Shown here piece after piece: positions 1 through 10,680 of a DNA stretch of 64,000 nucleotides; within the stretch, counting starts at the first letter, position 1; each line of letters opens with the position of its first letter. The notes beneath the pieces are model-generated. The model was not told where the DNA came from and searched no databases. It saw only the letters and a list, made by a program, of their open reading frames with translations. The DNA comes from Apostichopus japonicus (lineage: Eukaryota; Echinodermata; Holothuroidea; Aspidochirotida; Stichopodidae), in NCBI RefSeq assembly GCF_037975245.1, contig NC_092581.1, forward strand, positions 20,856,303-20,920,302, in the 5' to 3' direction. The translations under genes were made by a program, and so were the position numbers.

Positions 1-382
1 TGTTAACAAATACTGATACCCAGATTCTTTCTTTGGTAAAGGACCAATGCAATCGATAATTTCTCTACTAAAAGGCTCAGCAAAGGCTGATATTGGTTTC
101 AGTGGTGCCAATGGAATTTATTTTATTCGGCTTCCCTACCATTTGACATATATAACATGTTTTACCAAAAACAGCAACCTCTTTTCTAATTTTTGGCCAG
201 TAAAAGTGATTCAAAATACGCTGGTATATCTTATTGACCCCCAAATGAACAGAAAAGAATAACACTCCTATAAACTTTAGGAACAACCACTTGATGTTAG
301 AACCTCCATTCGTCGCAAGAGGACACATCAAGAGGTCTACATTTTTTTTTTCATTAAGATCCCCTCTTTTAAGTGAAACCAA
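1..382 (-). pseudogene. Gypsy integrase: zinc-binding domain and start of catalytic core, frameshifted
   Basis: The minus-strand reading frame at 77-382 carries an H2C2-type integrase zinc finger. A VHLGVNK motif is followed by a YQRIL..HFYWPKI block and a CYICQ cysteine pair, the standard signature of Ty3/gypsy integrases. Near position 77-100 the frame shifts. The next frame carries a segment with EPFSREIIDCIGPLPK and SGYQYLL, matching the start of the integrase catalytic core with its first Asp (DCIGP). The rest of the core is outside the window. Confidence 0.8.
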
Positions 383-1023
383 ACCGGGACATATACTGCT
401 TCGTTTTCAGTTATACGCTCTTAATTAGCGACGAGATTTTGGGTCTTTCCCCTGCTATTTGAATTGCGGTTCTTTTGAGAGAGAATTAGACAATAAGTCA
501 AAATGACGTGGTAACCCAATCTTGGACTCTTTAGTAGGAACATACTGCAGCTGTTCTTGATCCCCACCTTCTGGTGTCGGAATTAAAGGACCAGACAAGA
601 TCATCATCAAGGAAACCCATAAAACTTTTTGGTAAACCAAATAATACCTCGGAAAACCTTTTTTTGTTTTGTAGTTTCTTGAAAGACTCCTTACTTTAGA
701 GTAAAGTCTCTTTAGCGAGACAAGCATGATAATTTTTAGAAACTTCTACAAATTTTTGGGACAAAGCTCGAGTCACGGCACCTGCAGGGAAGATATTTGG
801 AATTTCTTTTGTAACTGCCATGTGCTATCAGAAGCTCTCGGCTTGTCAAAAACAATTAGTCTGGCTACTACTTATCACCTATACGTCATTACCTAAAGAA
901 ACGACACACCCCTTTACAGGACGTTAAGGTTTAACACCACTGTTACCACTACTGACACTATATCGGATTCCAGATAAATCTAATGAAGGGGTACTGGAAT
1001 AAATGTACACCCTACACCCTTCA

Positions 1024-1320
1024 TTAAAACATTTGAATTGGCTGACGTTTGCTCAGAAAATGACAAAATGCCTCCCAAAAGTAAGGACTGATCTGCCCCA
1101 GTATCACGAGAAACTGTAATGTCAACAGGGGTTGAATGTGATCCCTCAAGAGATACAAACCATCTGAAACAAAAGGTAAATACAACTTTTCAGTTTCGTC
1201 AGTTTCAGGTTTTAATACTTTCAATGTAGTCAGGGTAGGTGTTTGCAGACTTATCAATGCACTGGAATAGATTTCTGTTTCTCTATCTCGTGCCATTTTG
1301 TTTGCCAATTTAAACAATTG
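1024..1320 (-). pseudogene. Gypsy aspartyl protease remnant
   Basis: On the minus strand a segment reading VDITVSRDTGADQSLL sits at about 1090-1140. It has the D-T-G-A active-site motif of retropepsin-type proteases. The preceding linker lies in a different frame of the same stretch, so there is a frameshift at about 1150. The domain follows directly on the CCHC knuckle, as expected in a gag-pol polyprotein. The open frame runs on toward about 1060 and then degenerates. Confidence 0.7.
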
Positions 1321-1355
1321 CTAATTAGGTGACCAGTCTTGCGACAATAGCCGCA
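1314..1355 (-). pseudogene. Gag CCHC zinc knuckle
   Basis: The minus strand reads C-x2-C-x4-H-x4-C (CGYCRKTGHLISNC), an intact nucleocapsid-type zinc knuckle. It lies between the SCAN-like gag segment and the DTGA protease motif, which fixes the orientation of the element. Confidence 0.8.
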
Positions 1356-1554
1356 AGTAGGTGAATTAAAATCGACCCTACTGAAATTGACATGGTCGAG
1401 TTTATAGCGACTTGAATCTGGAGTTGGTTTATTTCCAGTACCAGATGATTGACGAACAGAATCAGTAACACTGATATTTGAAGAACCTTTGAATTGTTAT
1501 CTATTCCTATTGAACGTGTGTGTGAGACAATAGCCGTAAGCCATTTAGAAGCCT

Positions 1555-1775
1555 TCGACAAGTCAACACATTGATGTACGTCAATTTAAATTTTAATATC
1601 ATTACTAACAAATGTTGTTAACTCTTCTACCAAGATAAGTTGTCTTGAATCTTTAATTTCTTTAACGCCCTTCGAAATACACCACCGGTTGAAAAGGTTT
1701 CGGACAAATTCAACATAAGCCTCATTTTCTTGTTTTCGACGGTCTCGAAATTTCTGCCTGTAGGCTTAAGGTACT
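1555..1775 (-). pseudogene. SCAN-like gag segment with stops
   Basis: The minus-strand translation contains a YVEFVRNLFNRWC block and a DSRQLILVEE block. This resembles the SCAN-related capsid domain found in many Ty3/gypsy gag proteins (known family relation). Two in-frame stop codons interrupt it, one near each end. A lysine- and glutamate-rich segment upstream (about 2030-2170, minus) is probably the N-terminal gag helix region. Confidence 0.6.
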
Positions 1776-3099
1776 AACTCATAAACATCCAGAATTACTT
1801 TCATTGCGATATCGTTGTTGCAGTTGTCTGCAACTGACTACGCAGCATAACCTTCTTGTGCCTTGCCAACAAACGAATTTTGAAGAAGAAATGCCCACTT
1901 TTCCTTTGGCCACTTTAAATTGTGTGCCTAACTTCTCAAATATGACAGAAGACATTGTTTACCTCACTTTCCTGGAATCAAGGGACCAGAGACAATGCTT
2001 TGTTACATTAAAACCCCTAAAAGCAATGTGAGACGATTCACCGCAACCTTTTAACTCCAATTCTTTAAGTTTACTTTCCATTTCCCTAAGCTTAAACTTT
2101 CTTTTCGCTTTAAGTTCGAACTTTCTCATTCCCCCCCTATTTGAGACTAGAATACGAAAGATCAACAAGAGCTGCCTCGTCTATGGCGTTCTCATCAAAT
2201 AAATGTTCGGCAACCAGCTTCTTACTCTCATCCTTGCTCATATTGGTTTTAATTCAATATTATTATACGTTGCAATTTGGACAATTTCAGACTTTTTCAG
2301 TAAATTGAGTTCCGTAATGGAAGGAAGCGCCATGAACTTTGTCACTTCGAAAGGTATATTGATAATAACAAACTGTAACTGTTCGTCCGTGAAAATGAAG
2401 CAAAGAATTATTTTGGATTTTTGGAATACAATTTTGTTCCCGGATAGGCTCCCAATTATGTTACGTGACTGCTAGCCAACTATAAGAGGGATTCAACAAC
2501 TCGAGAGTAACCAACAGTCACGAACATAAAAAAAGAGACGAGAAAGGAAAATTTGTTCTGTTAAATTATAATTAATAATAGATTACATTAACACATATAA
2601 CAATTAATTTCAATGACTTGCAAGAGATTGAAGTCGCTGACAGCAGGGCGTGGTTCCTGGTAGGTTGGCGAAAGTTGTTCGGTAGAGTTGCTTAGTCAGC
2701 TTTTCGGAAGAGCGTGGTTTTGAAATTGACCAATATATATATTTTGTAGAAAAGTTCCTCGGGAAAAGATATGCAAAGGATACAAGTAAAAGTTATACAC
2801 AACATAGTCCAAATCGAAAACATCCAAATGAACGAGAATATCCTCCAGGTAAATGGATTGAGGGAAAGTAAGTTCAACAATCGAGAGATAGATGAATCAG
2901 CATAGATGTATTCATTGCATATAATACAGTACAAACCACTTGAAAGCAGACACAGGCAGAACAAAACGGCAATGTAAAATGTAACATTTGGCAAAGTAGA
3001 ACGGCGTTGACAGATAATGAAAAGATGTACTTTTTAAGAAAAGTCACCTAGAAAAGAACCTTGGCACGAAAAACCAAACAACCGAACGACTGATCCGCT

Positions 3100-3225
3100 C
3101 TCGACCCCAGTCCACTTGCATCGAGACTGTGACTGTCTGATCATCGTCAGGTGTGTATCACGATTCCCCCGAAAGGCAACAGATACTACACGTGATCTTA
3201 TCCAAAAGGCCGAGAAGCGATAATG
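3100..3225 (-). ncRNA. U2 snRNA-derived sequence (5' 44 nt of U2 joined to unrelated sequence)
   Basis: On the minus strand, 3221 down to 3178 reads like the first 44 nt of U2 snRNA: ATCGCTTCTCGGCCTTTTGG, then TAAGATCA and GTGTAGTATCTGTT. I see two mismatches to the human sequence, at U2 positions 21 and 30. The branch-site pairing element GTAGTA is intact. After U2 nt 44 the similarity stops abruptly. Stem-loop II, the Sm site and the 3' half are not recognisable, so this is not a functional U2 gene. It may be a truncated retrocopy, a chimeric retrocopy, or the head of an snRNA-derived SINE. Confidence 0.7.
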
Positions 3226-3733
3226 AAAAGATATAGTGAAGAGAAGCGACCTTCTTGTTGGGTGGAGTGAATAGAACTAACCTAATTCAATTAAAGCTGC
3301 CAAAGAGGAGCTAGCACGGCGTAGTGATTACGTAACACTTTAATTGTATTAGCATATTTCTAAGGTACACAATTAAACTATGTACGACAGATATGCATTC
3401 CTTGAATAGAATGCACAAACCTCATAACACTGTAGTAACCATGAAGAAAAAAAAGGGACCTTCAAATTTAACAAAGTTATTGACGGGTTATATAAAAACT
3501 CGAAACCTGTATCGCCAATGCGGTGGACGTATCGCCTTCTCAGTTATGTAAGAAATGTTCCGAATTCAGGACGAGAATTTTGTCAAATATCCATTTAAGC
3601 AATGGTAACATTTTTTTCCTGACAACTTACTGTTTGACCTACACTTCGTGATTTAATTCTTTTAATTCTCATATTAATCAATGTCGGTACTGTTGTTATC
3701 GCTGTCATTATTTTTACGTACTCATCTCATTGA

Positions 3734-3898
3734 TGCTTGATTGATTGATTCCTTGTTTGTTTGTTTGTTTGATTGGTTGGTTGAGTGATTGAATGATTGA
3801 TGGATTGATTGATTGGTTGATGGATGGATGGATTGATTGATTGGTTGATTGATTGATTGGTTGATCGACTGATTGATTGAATTTGGTAACGAATTGAT
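3734..3898. repeat. TTGA/TTGG-type tetranucleotide microsatellite
   Basis: About 165 bp of imperfect 4-mer repeats (GATT/GATG/GTTT variants) upstream of the first gene 1 exon. It gives a spurious Asn/Gln/Ser-rich open frame on the minus strand. Confidence 0.9.
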
Positions 3899-3964
3899 TA
3901 GTTGAAACATATCCGAATCAATCGAAATTAATTGTTTATTTTATTACACTTGTTTGTGATCCAG

Positions 3965-4230
3965 TGTCTATTCCCAAGATGCAGCAGATTACAACATTAT
4001 CCTCGGTAATCATCGACTGGACACCTTTGATTTTACTCAAGAAAGTTTTGGCCTATCGGATATCATAGTTCATCCTTTCTATGACAGCAGCAGTTATAAC
4101 AATGATATCGCTTTGTTGAGACTATCGGCTGATGTTCATTCCAACGATTACATACAGCCTGTGTGTCTGCCATCCCAAGACTGGGCGGCTGGAACGACAG
4201 TTTGGATAACAGGATGGGGAGATCAAGAAG
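3965..4230 (+). CDS. Gene 1 exon with catalytic Asp
   Basis: The acceptor is ATCCAG before 3965 and the donor GTATTA starts at 4231. The exon enters in phase 2 and leaves in phase 1. It encodes the LGNHR strand, a [16 protein letters not shown] block with the catalytic Asp, CLPSQDW and the WITGWG strand. The residue at chymotrypsin position 136 is Val, not the usual Cys. Confidence 0.87.
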
Positions 4231-5993
4231 GTATTATCAAAATGATGGAAGAGGAGTAGGCGAATCGTCATGGTGTCATTATCCAATAATTACCGAAAAT
4301 ATTTGAAATACAAATAAATTAAATACTAATAAACCATCATAAAAATTTCAGCCATAAAATATTCTGTCAATATCCATCCCTATTTAGTGCCACATATACA
4401 CAATGTCGTCTCATAAAATCCTCTAACAACCGTAATATACCACAGCTCTTTTCAAATAAATGTTCTAGTCTCTGCCAGAACTTTGTAGAAGTATTTGATT
4501 TAAATATTGACAAACATGCTTGTTGACTGAATTGAAGGCGTCCTAAGACACTTCTCTGTCATTTGGGAATTACGATGCAGCGAAATCCCATATTATCCTA
4601 ACATCATTCACATAAGTTGTGTACATGAATGAATATATCAACATATATCAACATATTTGTATTGGTTTATTTCATCTATTTTTCATAGGATTACATGAGA
4701 AAACTGTTACCCAGACAAAGATTCAGCGACGAATTTACATCATTCAGACGATATTAGAACGCCCCAGTTAAAACAAAATAATTAATTAATGAATTAATAC
4801 ATACATTATTCATTCAGTTATTAAGTGCTTACGTGACAGTACAGAGCTAGACTAATTTGCAGGTTTAAAACGTTTCTGGTATTGCAAAACTCTAAGTGTT
4901 AAAAGTGGCACAGCTAAATTGTTGACTATCTCTAAAATACCACAAAACAGTCATGGTAGCCAAAGGAAAGCATTCCGTAAGATTTTTGCTTTGTTTGTTA
5001 CATGTTATCTAAATAATACCAAATTTTCTATAGTTGGACAGAGATTTTGAACTTCTCTGGATAACTGTTTATTAAACGAACGCAAGATTATTGAAAAAAT
5101 GGCTGTCGTATACATTTTTAAATTATTGCTTACTTTTCTACACCTCTGCAGATTCTTCTTCTTCTTTTTACGTTCGAGGTAACGACGATAACTTTTACGA
5201 TAATTAAGTACATTCAACTACTTTATTGCAGTATTTCCCGAAGATGAAACATTACAGGAGATCAGTGTGCCAATAATCAGTACGGCTACTTGTAATCAAC
5301 CTGGATGGTATGGTGGTGATGTCATAGAATGTTGTATGTTCTGCGCAGGATTACCAGAAGGTGGCAAAGATTCCTGCCAGGTGAGATTATAGTATATTTA
5401 ATGATATTTTATTTCACAGATTTTGGAGGGTACCGATATTTATGAAGCTAATATAGATGGGTCGATCTAATATAAACAACCTTCTGTTGCTAATATCATT
5501 CTACAATTTGATCATACTGATGTTATTAAGAAGTCTTAGCAGTACCTCCAATAAATATGTTTTATGGAGTTTCTTCCGTGACAGTGTTATCCTGACTATT
5601 GACTAGTGTTTTCCAATTGTAACATTAAGCTTCTCTAAACATTGTTATCCTAGTTTAAGATATATACAATATTAAATAATAAACAAAACTCTAAAGATGA
5701 TATTCTATTCTTTTTCTTTCTTTTCATTTATAAATAATTACCTCATCATTGTAATCATCATGATTATCATCATCATCATCATTATCATGAAAAGACTTGA
5801 ATATCTACTGTCGATTGTCGTTTCCCAATATCCACAGGGTGACAGTGGCGGCCCTGTTGTGGTAGATAACAACGGTTTCTTTGAAGTCATCGGTATTACT
5901 AGCTGGGGATATGGTTGTGCTGAACCAAATTACCCTGGAGTCTACACACGAGTACATAACTATCTAGATTGGATAGATTATGTCACATACTAA
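3965..5993 (+). CDS. Trypsin-like serine protease, gene 1, 3' portion (three exons)
   Basis: Three exons, 3965-4230, 5232-5380 and 5838-5993, join in frame (571 nt) to give the C-terminal ~189 residues of an S1-family protease. The catalytic Asp lies in NNDIALLRL and the catalytic Ser in GDSGGPV. KDSCQGDSGG places Asp at chymotrypsin position 189, predicting cleavage after Arg/Lys. The IVGG activation site and catalytic His exon are not found between 2480 and 3964. They lie upstream of the window or are lost; the decayed retrotransposon sits where they would be expected. Exon lengths and phases (266, 137+12, 156 nt) match gene 2, and intronic sequence just before the last exon is also alike, so the two genes are tandem duplicates. 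The 12 extra nt at the start of exon 2 could be skipped by using 5244 as the acceptor, also in frame. Confidence 0.85.
5232..5380 (+). CDS. Gene 1 exon with specificity pocket residues
   Basis: The acceptor is TATTGCAG before 5232 and the donor GTGAGA starts at 5381. It encodes VPIIST..CNQP, an unusual ECCMFCAG segment with extra cysteines, and GGKDSCQ. The Asp of KDSC is the trypsin-type S1 pocket residue. Gene 2 lacks the first 12 nt, so the true acceptor may be 12 nt further in. Confidence 0.85.
5838..5993 (+). CDS. Gene 1 terminal exon with catalytic Ser
   Basis: The acceptor is TATCCACAG. The exon opens GDSGGPVVV, carries SWGYGC and GVYTRV and ends at TAA 5991-5993. An open frame extends upstream into the intron through a TCA/TTC-rich tract, but gene 2 shows the exon begins at the GGT codon. 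The strand after GDSGGP lacks Cys201. Confidence 0.9.
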   Translation, partial: GDSGGPVVVDNNGFFEVIGITSWGYGCAEPNYPGVYTRVHNYLDWIDYVTY

Positions 5994-5998
5994 TAATG

Positions 5999-6053
5999 GA
6001 GTTACACACGAGCGCATCACGATCTAGATTGGATAGATGATACCATGTATTGA
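5999..6053 (+). repeat. Decayed duplicate of gene 1 C-terminal codons in the 3' UTR
   Basis: Immediately after the stop, 5999-6053 repeats the end of the exon (about 5939-5992). It has a TACACACGAG block and CTAGATTGGATAGAT, with scattered substitutions and its own TGA. It is a roughly 60-bp tandem duplication that is no longer translated. Confidence 0.8.
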
Positions 6054-9000
6054 TTCTTTATAAATTAATGTGATGTTTCCTTGTAGTGGCTATAATGTTA
6101 CTCGATACAGAGGTAGCTAATACTGCACTACTACTAACATAGGTCCTATAAATACTTTGTTGGTAAGTTACCCAGTATCATCCCCAAATATGCGAGACAT
6201 TAAATTAACGGACATTCCTTAACTAACAACCTCTGATATTATGCTCTTATTTTAGAGATTTAATTATCTGTGAACTCTCTTCATGACTGGGGATGATTTG
6301 GAGAGAAATCATCTACATTACAGTACGAACCAAATCTGTTCACAATTATTATTACATTTTTAAATTTGATAAGCATCACCTATTTTTCCCTATTTGCATT
6401 TCACCTCATATCAATTGAAATGATCACGTAATATGTGAATTGAATATTCAGATGATAGTTAATCTAATACATAAGAATACTACCAATGAGGGAAGATGGT
6501 AAACTTTCTTTACTATTAAACTGTAAAGCAGAATGCGGAAACTAATAGAAAAAGGTCCCCTATGCTACTCAGTACTTTATAAAGAGAACACACTTTTACG
6601 TTTTCTTGCACTGAAATATAGTTCGCTTCGAATTCCTGTGCACCAGGCAAAATGCAGTAAAGACTTATATGGAAGTTCCTTGTGTTAAATTGGAGTAGCA
6701 TTTAGTGTATACACCGTAAAGAATTTTTTTAAAGATTCCCTTTTCAACAAATCCAAAGTCCACCAACAACAACACGCCAAATTTAAATTCTTTGTTGCTT
6801 TTGTCAATTTTTAAGATTAATATGGTAACCGACAACGAGTAAGGGATTTTACGACTATTACTCAATTATCACAATTGAAGTAGGGAATCATTTCAAGAGG
6901 AGTGACGTCATGATAATGAGATACACTTTCGATACTCGTAATAAGTGTCACACTGTTTCCGCCAAAGATTTTCTTACACATATTTCTTCAAGATGTCTAG
7001 GTATTTCTAATTCTTTATGATCATTGTTGTATAAATTAGTTTGTCTTGAATAGAACAAAAATGAAGCATTGGTACTATGCACTGCAAATTCAAAAATATT
7101 CATGATGGAAGATATCATTGCTTATCGTTGAATCAGAATCACTTCCAAAATTAATAATGTTAGGTTCAATCTACCTAGTTCAAAGTTTATTGATTATTTG
7201 TAGTTTTGAGTTATTAACAGTAAATGTTGTAATAAAAGTGTGAAATATATAATATCTTACACCTTCCTAAGATAAAATCAATTGTTTATAAGGAAATGGT
7301 AAATTTAAAAATTGCGTTATACATTCTACTAATATTTTGGCATGTACATAAAACTAAGCAGAAACATTTCGTCTAAATGCACACAGAGGCTAAGAATAAT
7401 GCTTTTAAGAAAAGCATACGTAATTATTGTACTGTAATGACTGCTATAATTTTAAGGCATCTAGGTAAGATAATGAAATTACTAACGTCTCTAGTAATTA
7501 TATACTCCGTACAATCTTACCAGTTGTTGCAAATAATGCCCATAGTTGATATTCTTTTTATTTCTAAAGCTACTTTATATGCTGCTAACATTTCTTTTTG
7601 GATTCACCACCTTTATAATTAACGTATAATCTAATATTAGACAGACCTAAGAATCACTGTTTCAATAAACAAAAATATATTATCGACCCCATTATTTAGC
7701 TGGTGCAATATTGTTTATCATTCTTTCGAATTTGTTTTCTTTTTCTTTTGACTTTACTGCTTTCGCGCAAAAGTACCAGAGCTTAGAATTGCAGTGACGC
7801 AACAACGTTTTGTTATAAAAGGCCAATAAGTTATGTCGGAGGCGGTTCCCCTCCATATTATGATATCATGGAGGATGCTTAATTACAAAATAGTACTAAT
7901 TGTGCCACTTTGAAACAATTTTGAGGAATGCTCAATTGTTTAGGTTATACCGTACTCCGGTAATTGTTTTGGTAATGTTTGTGTCTGTATATGAGAGTAG
8001 GGCTGAACTCCACTTGATTCTAAACTGGGATCTGTAGCCCCTGGAAGAAAACGTGATTACGCCTCTGCTCAACTATTTTTGCAGTTTAATTCCTGCCAAG
8101 TGTAGTCATTTTGTTTCCCATTTGATCGTCTTGTTCGCATTTTCGTTTTCATTTTATCCAACATTATAGGTTAAGAGTGAATTTAAGGAGAGAAAAATAC
8201 TTGAGTTGTCACGTACTTTTGAGATTCCCCTATGACTGTTTTATGTACATGTTCTTTATTCATTCTTGACAGGAGTAACAAATATGAACGGTTTCCAGTT
8301 TATACCTTAAAAGTCATTCCGAGCACCACTGGACTTGATCTGACATAATAGTAATGAGATTGTGACATTTAAATCTTGGCACGTCTGCCTTACAATCTTT
8401 CTGTCCATTTCTCGGCAGGGCATTACACTAATAAAACAATAACACAATTAATCTAGTCAATTACATCTCAACCAGTTCCCCGTACACAGAACGTGTAACT
8501 TGTTACAGTTTACATCGTCGAACTGAACTTTGTGGTTACCACAATTTCAACAGAGGTGAATTTAATCTTAATCAGTGCTGGCTAACACAAAAAGTGGTAA
8601 ATAACGAACGAAATACCTTAATGAATAATTAGTTAACGTTATGCAGGCTCACTCGGGTGGCTTGCCTATTACACACAGATATTAATCTATAACATGGGTG
8701 CAGCCATCTTGTTTGTTATGAGAGGGCGCTCTCTCGGAATATAGTACGAAATACATTACACACACTAAACAAAGCACCGTAAAGCACGCTTAGCCTAGAC
8801 AATGAACACACGATGCCCTCGAATACAACAATTACAAGGCATGTGATCTTATAATAATATATTTTAACAGTAAAAAACTTAACTACGCAATTACTCGATT
8901 TGAACTTGAATACCATCGTTATGCATTCTCTGAAACAATAAACATAGGCCTACCCACACGATATGCTATAACCCACGCTGAGACTAGGTCCACGTTGTAC

Positions 9001-10023
9001 GAACAAAAATACGAATTGTGAGTCACAAACTAATTAATACTTCCCTATCCTAACATGAGCCGAAGCCCAAATATAATATTCATATAATTACTTCAACCAC
9101 GTCTTAAAAACGGCATCTTCGGTAATAAACTCTTCATTTGAAACTAAAGAGCGTTAATATGTCTTGTGTTTGCATCAATTATAATGTACAAAAGTACAGC
9201 AACGAACGCCGAAAGGGACAAATGTACAACCAACACATGGCTCCCTGTCCGATGCACTACATATGGCATTGGTCCACAATTCTGCACGTTCATTGTTCCT
9301 GAGTATGTTATGGAAACAAGAATACACCATCGTTTGTGCTATAGTTGACTGGACACTTCCATAGTTTCCCTTCTCCTAGTTCGCCCTAGGTCCCAGGAAT
9401 GAATATCTCCTGACGCATACGCCTCCCCCACCCATCCACCCTTCCACTCTCGTCAGATTTCCACCAATCGCGAAAGTTGTAGGTTTCGTTCGAAGCACCA
9501 AAATGTTCCGCTCCTTTCAAGGCAGCAGAGTCGCCTGTTGAATCACTGAGCCGGTAGCAAATTAGGCTACGTGGTTAAAGCATTGATGTTGGTGATCACA
9601 CAGAGTGTGATGTAACACAGCACAGCGAGTAGGTGAACAGGAACCCTCATTTAAAGCAGCTCATTTATGTTACCACTTAGCCTTCACCAGGTATAATGAT
9701 GACCATAAATAATTCCATGCAAGTCTTCTAGGCCAATTACTGTTTCGCCTGTTTTGTACCTGGCCGTGTGGGTCAAACTGTTTAGATCAGAGGATATAGC
9801 ATACACTCCATATTTAAAACGAAGGGCTAATGGCTATGGTGACATATGTATGTATATGTATATTAAATCCTCCTGCAAGCAGGAGCTCGCTAAGAAGCCA
9901 TCATTGGCTTATCGAAGCCGCAAGCTAATCGAAGTCAGTCTCTTAGATTCATTTTTTAACGTTCATGATTACGAATCGTCAAGTCTCAACAACTCTGTAA
10001 CTGAACGACATACATTAATCTTG

Positions 10024-10090
10024 GAGTGACTCGAACTCGGGAGCTTATGATTGAAAGGCACCGGCGTTAACCACTGAGCTAACACTCCTT
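10024..10090 (-). repeat. tRNA-like fragment
   Basis: On the minus strand, GGAGTGTTAGCTCAGTGG opens the fragment, with a box A match (TTAGCTCAGTGG). About 45 nt on is a box B match (GAGTTCGAGTC), closed by CACTCC, which can pair with the 5' GGAGTG. The anticodon arm and T-stem do not fold properly, so it is probably a SINE-type remnant rather than a working tRNA. Confidence 0.5.
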
Positions 10091-10530
10091 AAACACATGA
10101 GTCCTTAACCTGCACTGATCAATTTATCAAAGTTGGGTCGGCTGGCCGGGCTTAATATAGGTATGTCAATATTATTGCAAAGCTCTTTGACACTTCTACG
10201 AAATTGCACAAAGGACGTCTTTTCCAACTTCAATTGTTTAATACAAAAGCCCATATTGCAACCTATCATGTATGACATTGCATGGAGGTAGATCTAACTT
10301 AGGCCTAAGGTAAAGAACATTGGTGAAATAGCACGGATGGTTGGTTTTGGTTCAATGTTGGTGCTTTATTGTTTGCACTGGAACACCCCTCCGAGACAAA
10401 CATCTTACAAACTAAATGGAACGATTGATACACGGGGTATCCTGTTCATTGAATAAAGTACCTTTATTAATCGAAACGCGTCTTGTTGAATTCATATACA
10501 TTAGACACTTTGATTGAAACGTTGGACTTC

Positions 10531-10552
10531 CATTATAAACAACACTATATAG
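10531..10552 (+). promoter_or_regulatory. Candidate TATA region of gene 2
   Basis: Two AT-rich TATA-like elements (CATTATAAAC at about 10531 and CTATATAG at about 10545) lie 70-90 bp upstream of the start codon. The position suits a core promoter, but nothing else confirms it. Confidence 0.3.
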
Positions 10553-10619
10553 CTTAGGACTACGATATAAGCACTCCTTCAGTAAAAGCTATAAGCACGG
10601 ACACGGAACCGACACGAAA

Positions 10620-10680
10620 ATGGCTTTGCTATTCAAGATGGCCGTAGTGTTAGCTGTTATCCATGGAACCTATGGACAAG
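10620..10680 (+). CDS. Gene 2 exon 1: signal peptide
   Basis: The ATG at 10620 opens a 20-residue segment with a Lys, a hydrophobic core (MAVVLAVI) and a small-residue end (GTYGQ), a typical secretory signal. The donor GTAAAA starts at 10681 in phase 1, matching the phase of the EGF exon. A second in-frame ATG seven codons in could serve as an alternative start. The upstream 80 bp hold TATA-like elements. Confidence 0.8.

Larger units (their letters stand above)
1..2480 (-). mobile_element. Decayed Ty3/gypsy LTR retrotransposon, internally deleted
   Basis: Read on the minus strand, this stretch holds gag- and pol-type motifs in retrotransposon order. They are a charged N-terminal gag segment (about 2030-2170), a SCAN-like gag region (about 1560-1760), a CCHC zinc knuckle (1314-1355), a retroviral-type aspartyl protease with a DTGA motif (about 1085-1140), then an integrase zinc-binding segment and the start of the integrase core (1-382). 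Only about 700 bp separate protease from integrase, so reverse transcriptase and RNase H are missing. Frameshifts and in-frame stops occur throughout, so the copy is dead. It continues past the left edge of the window. No LTR was identified; the upstream LTR would lie above about 2480. Family assignment rests on motif order and spacing. Confidence 0.8.
5994..10530. other. Intergenic region without recognised genes
   Basis: No coding pattern with splice sites was recognised between gene 1 and the signal-peptide exon of gene 2. Short open frames are scattered and have no recognisable content. The start holds a decayed duplicate of the gene 1 3' end (5999-6053), and the end holds one tRNA-like fragment (about 10024-10090). 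Confidence 0.5.

Noticed and set aside
3178-3221. Functional U2 snRNA gene
   Set aside because: Only the first 44 nt match; the rest of U2, including the Sm site, is absent.
5697-5837. Upstream extension of the gene 1 terminal exon ORF
   Set aside because: It is a TCA/TTC-rich intronic tract; the acceptor at 5837 and the gene 2 counterpart fix the exon start at 5838.
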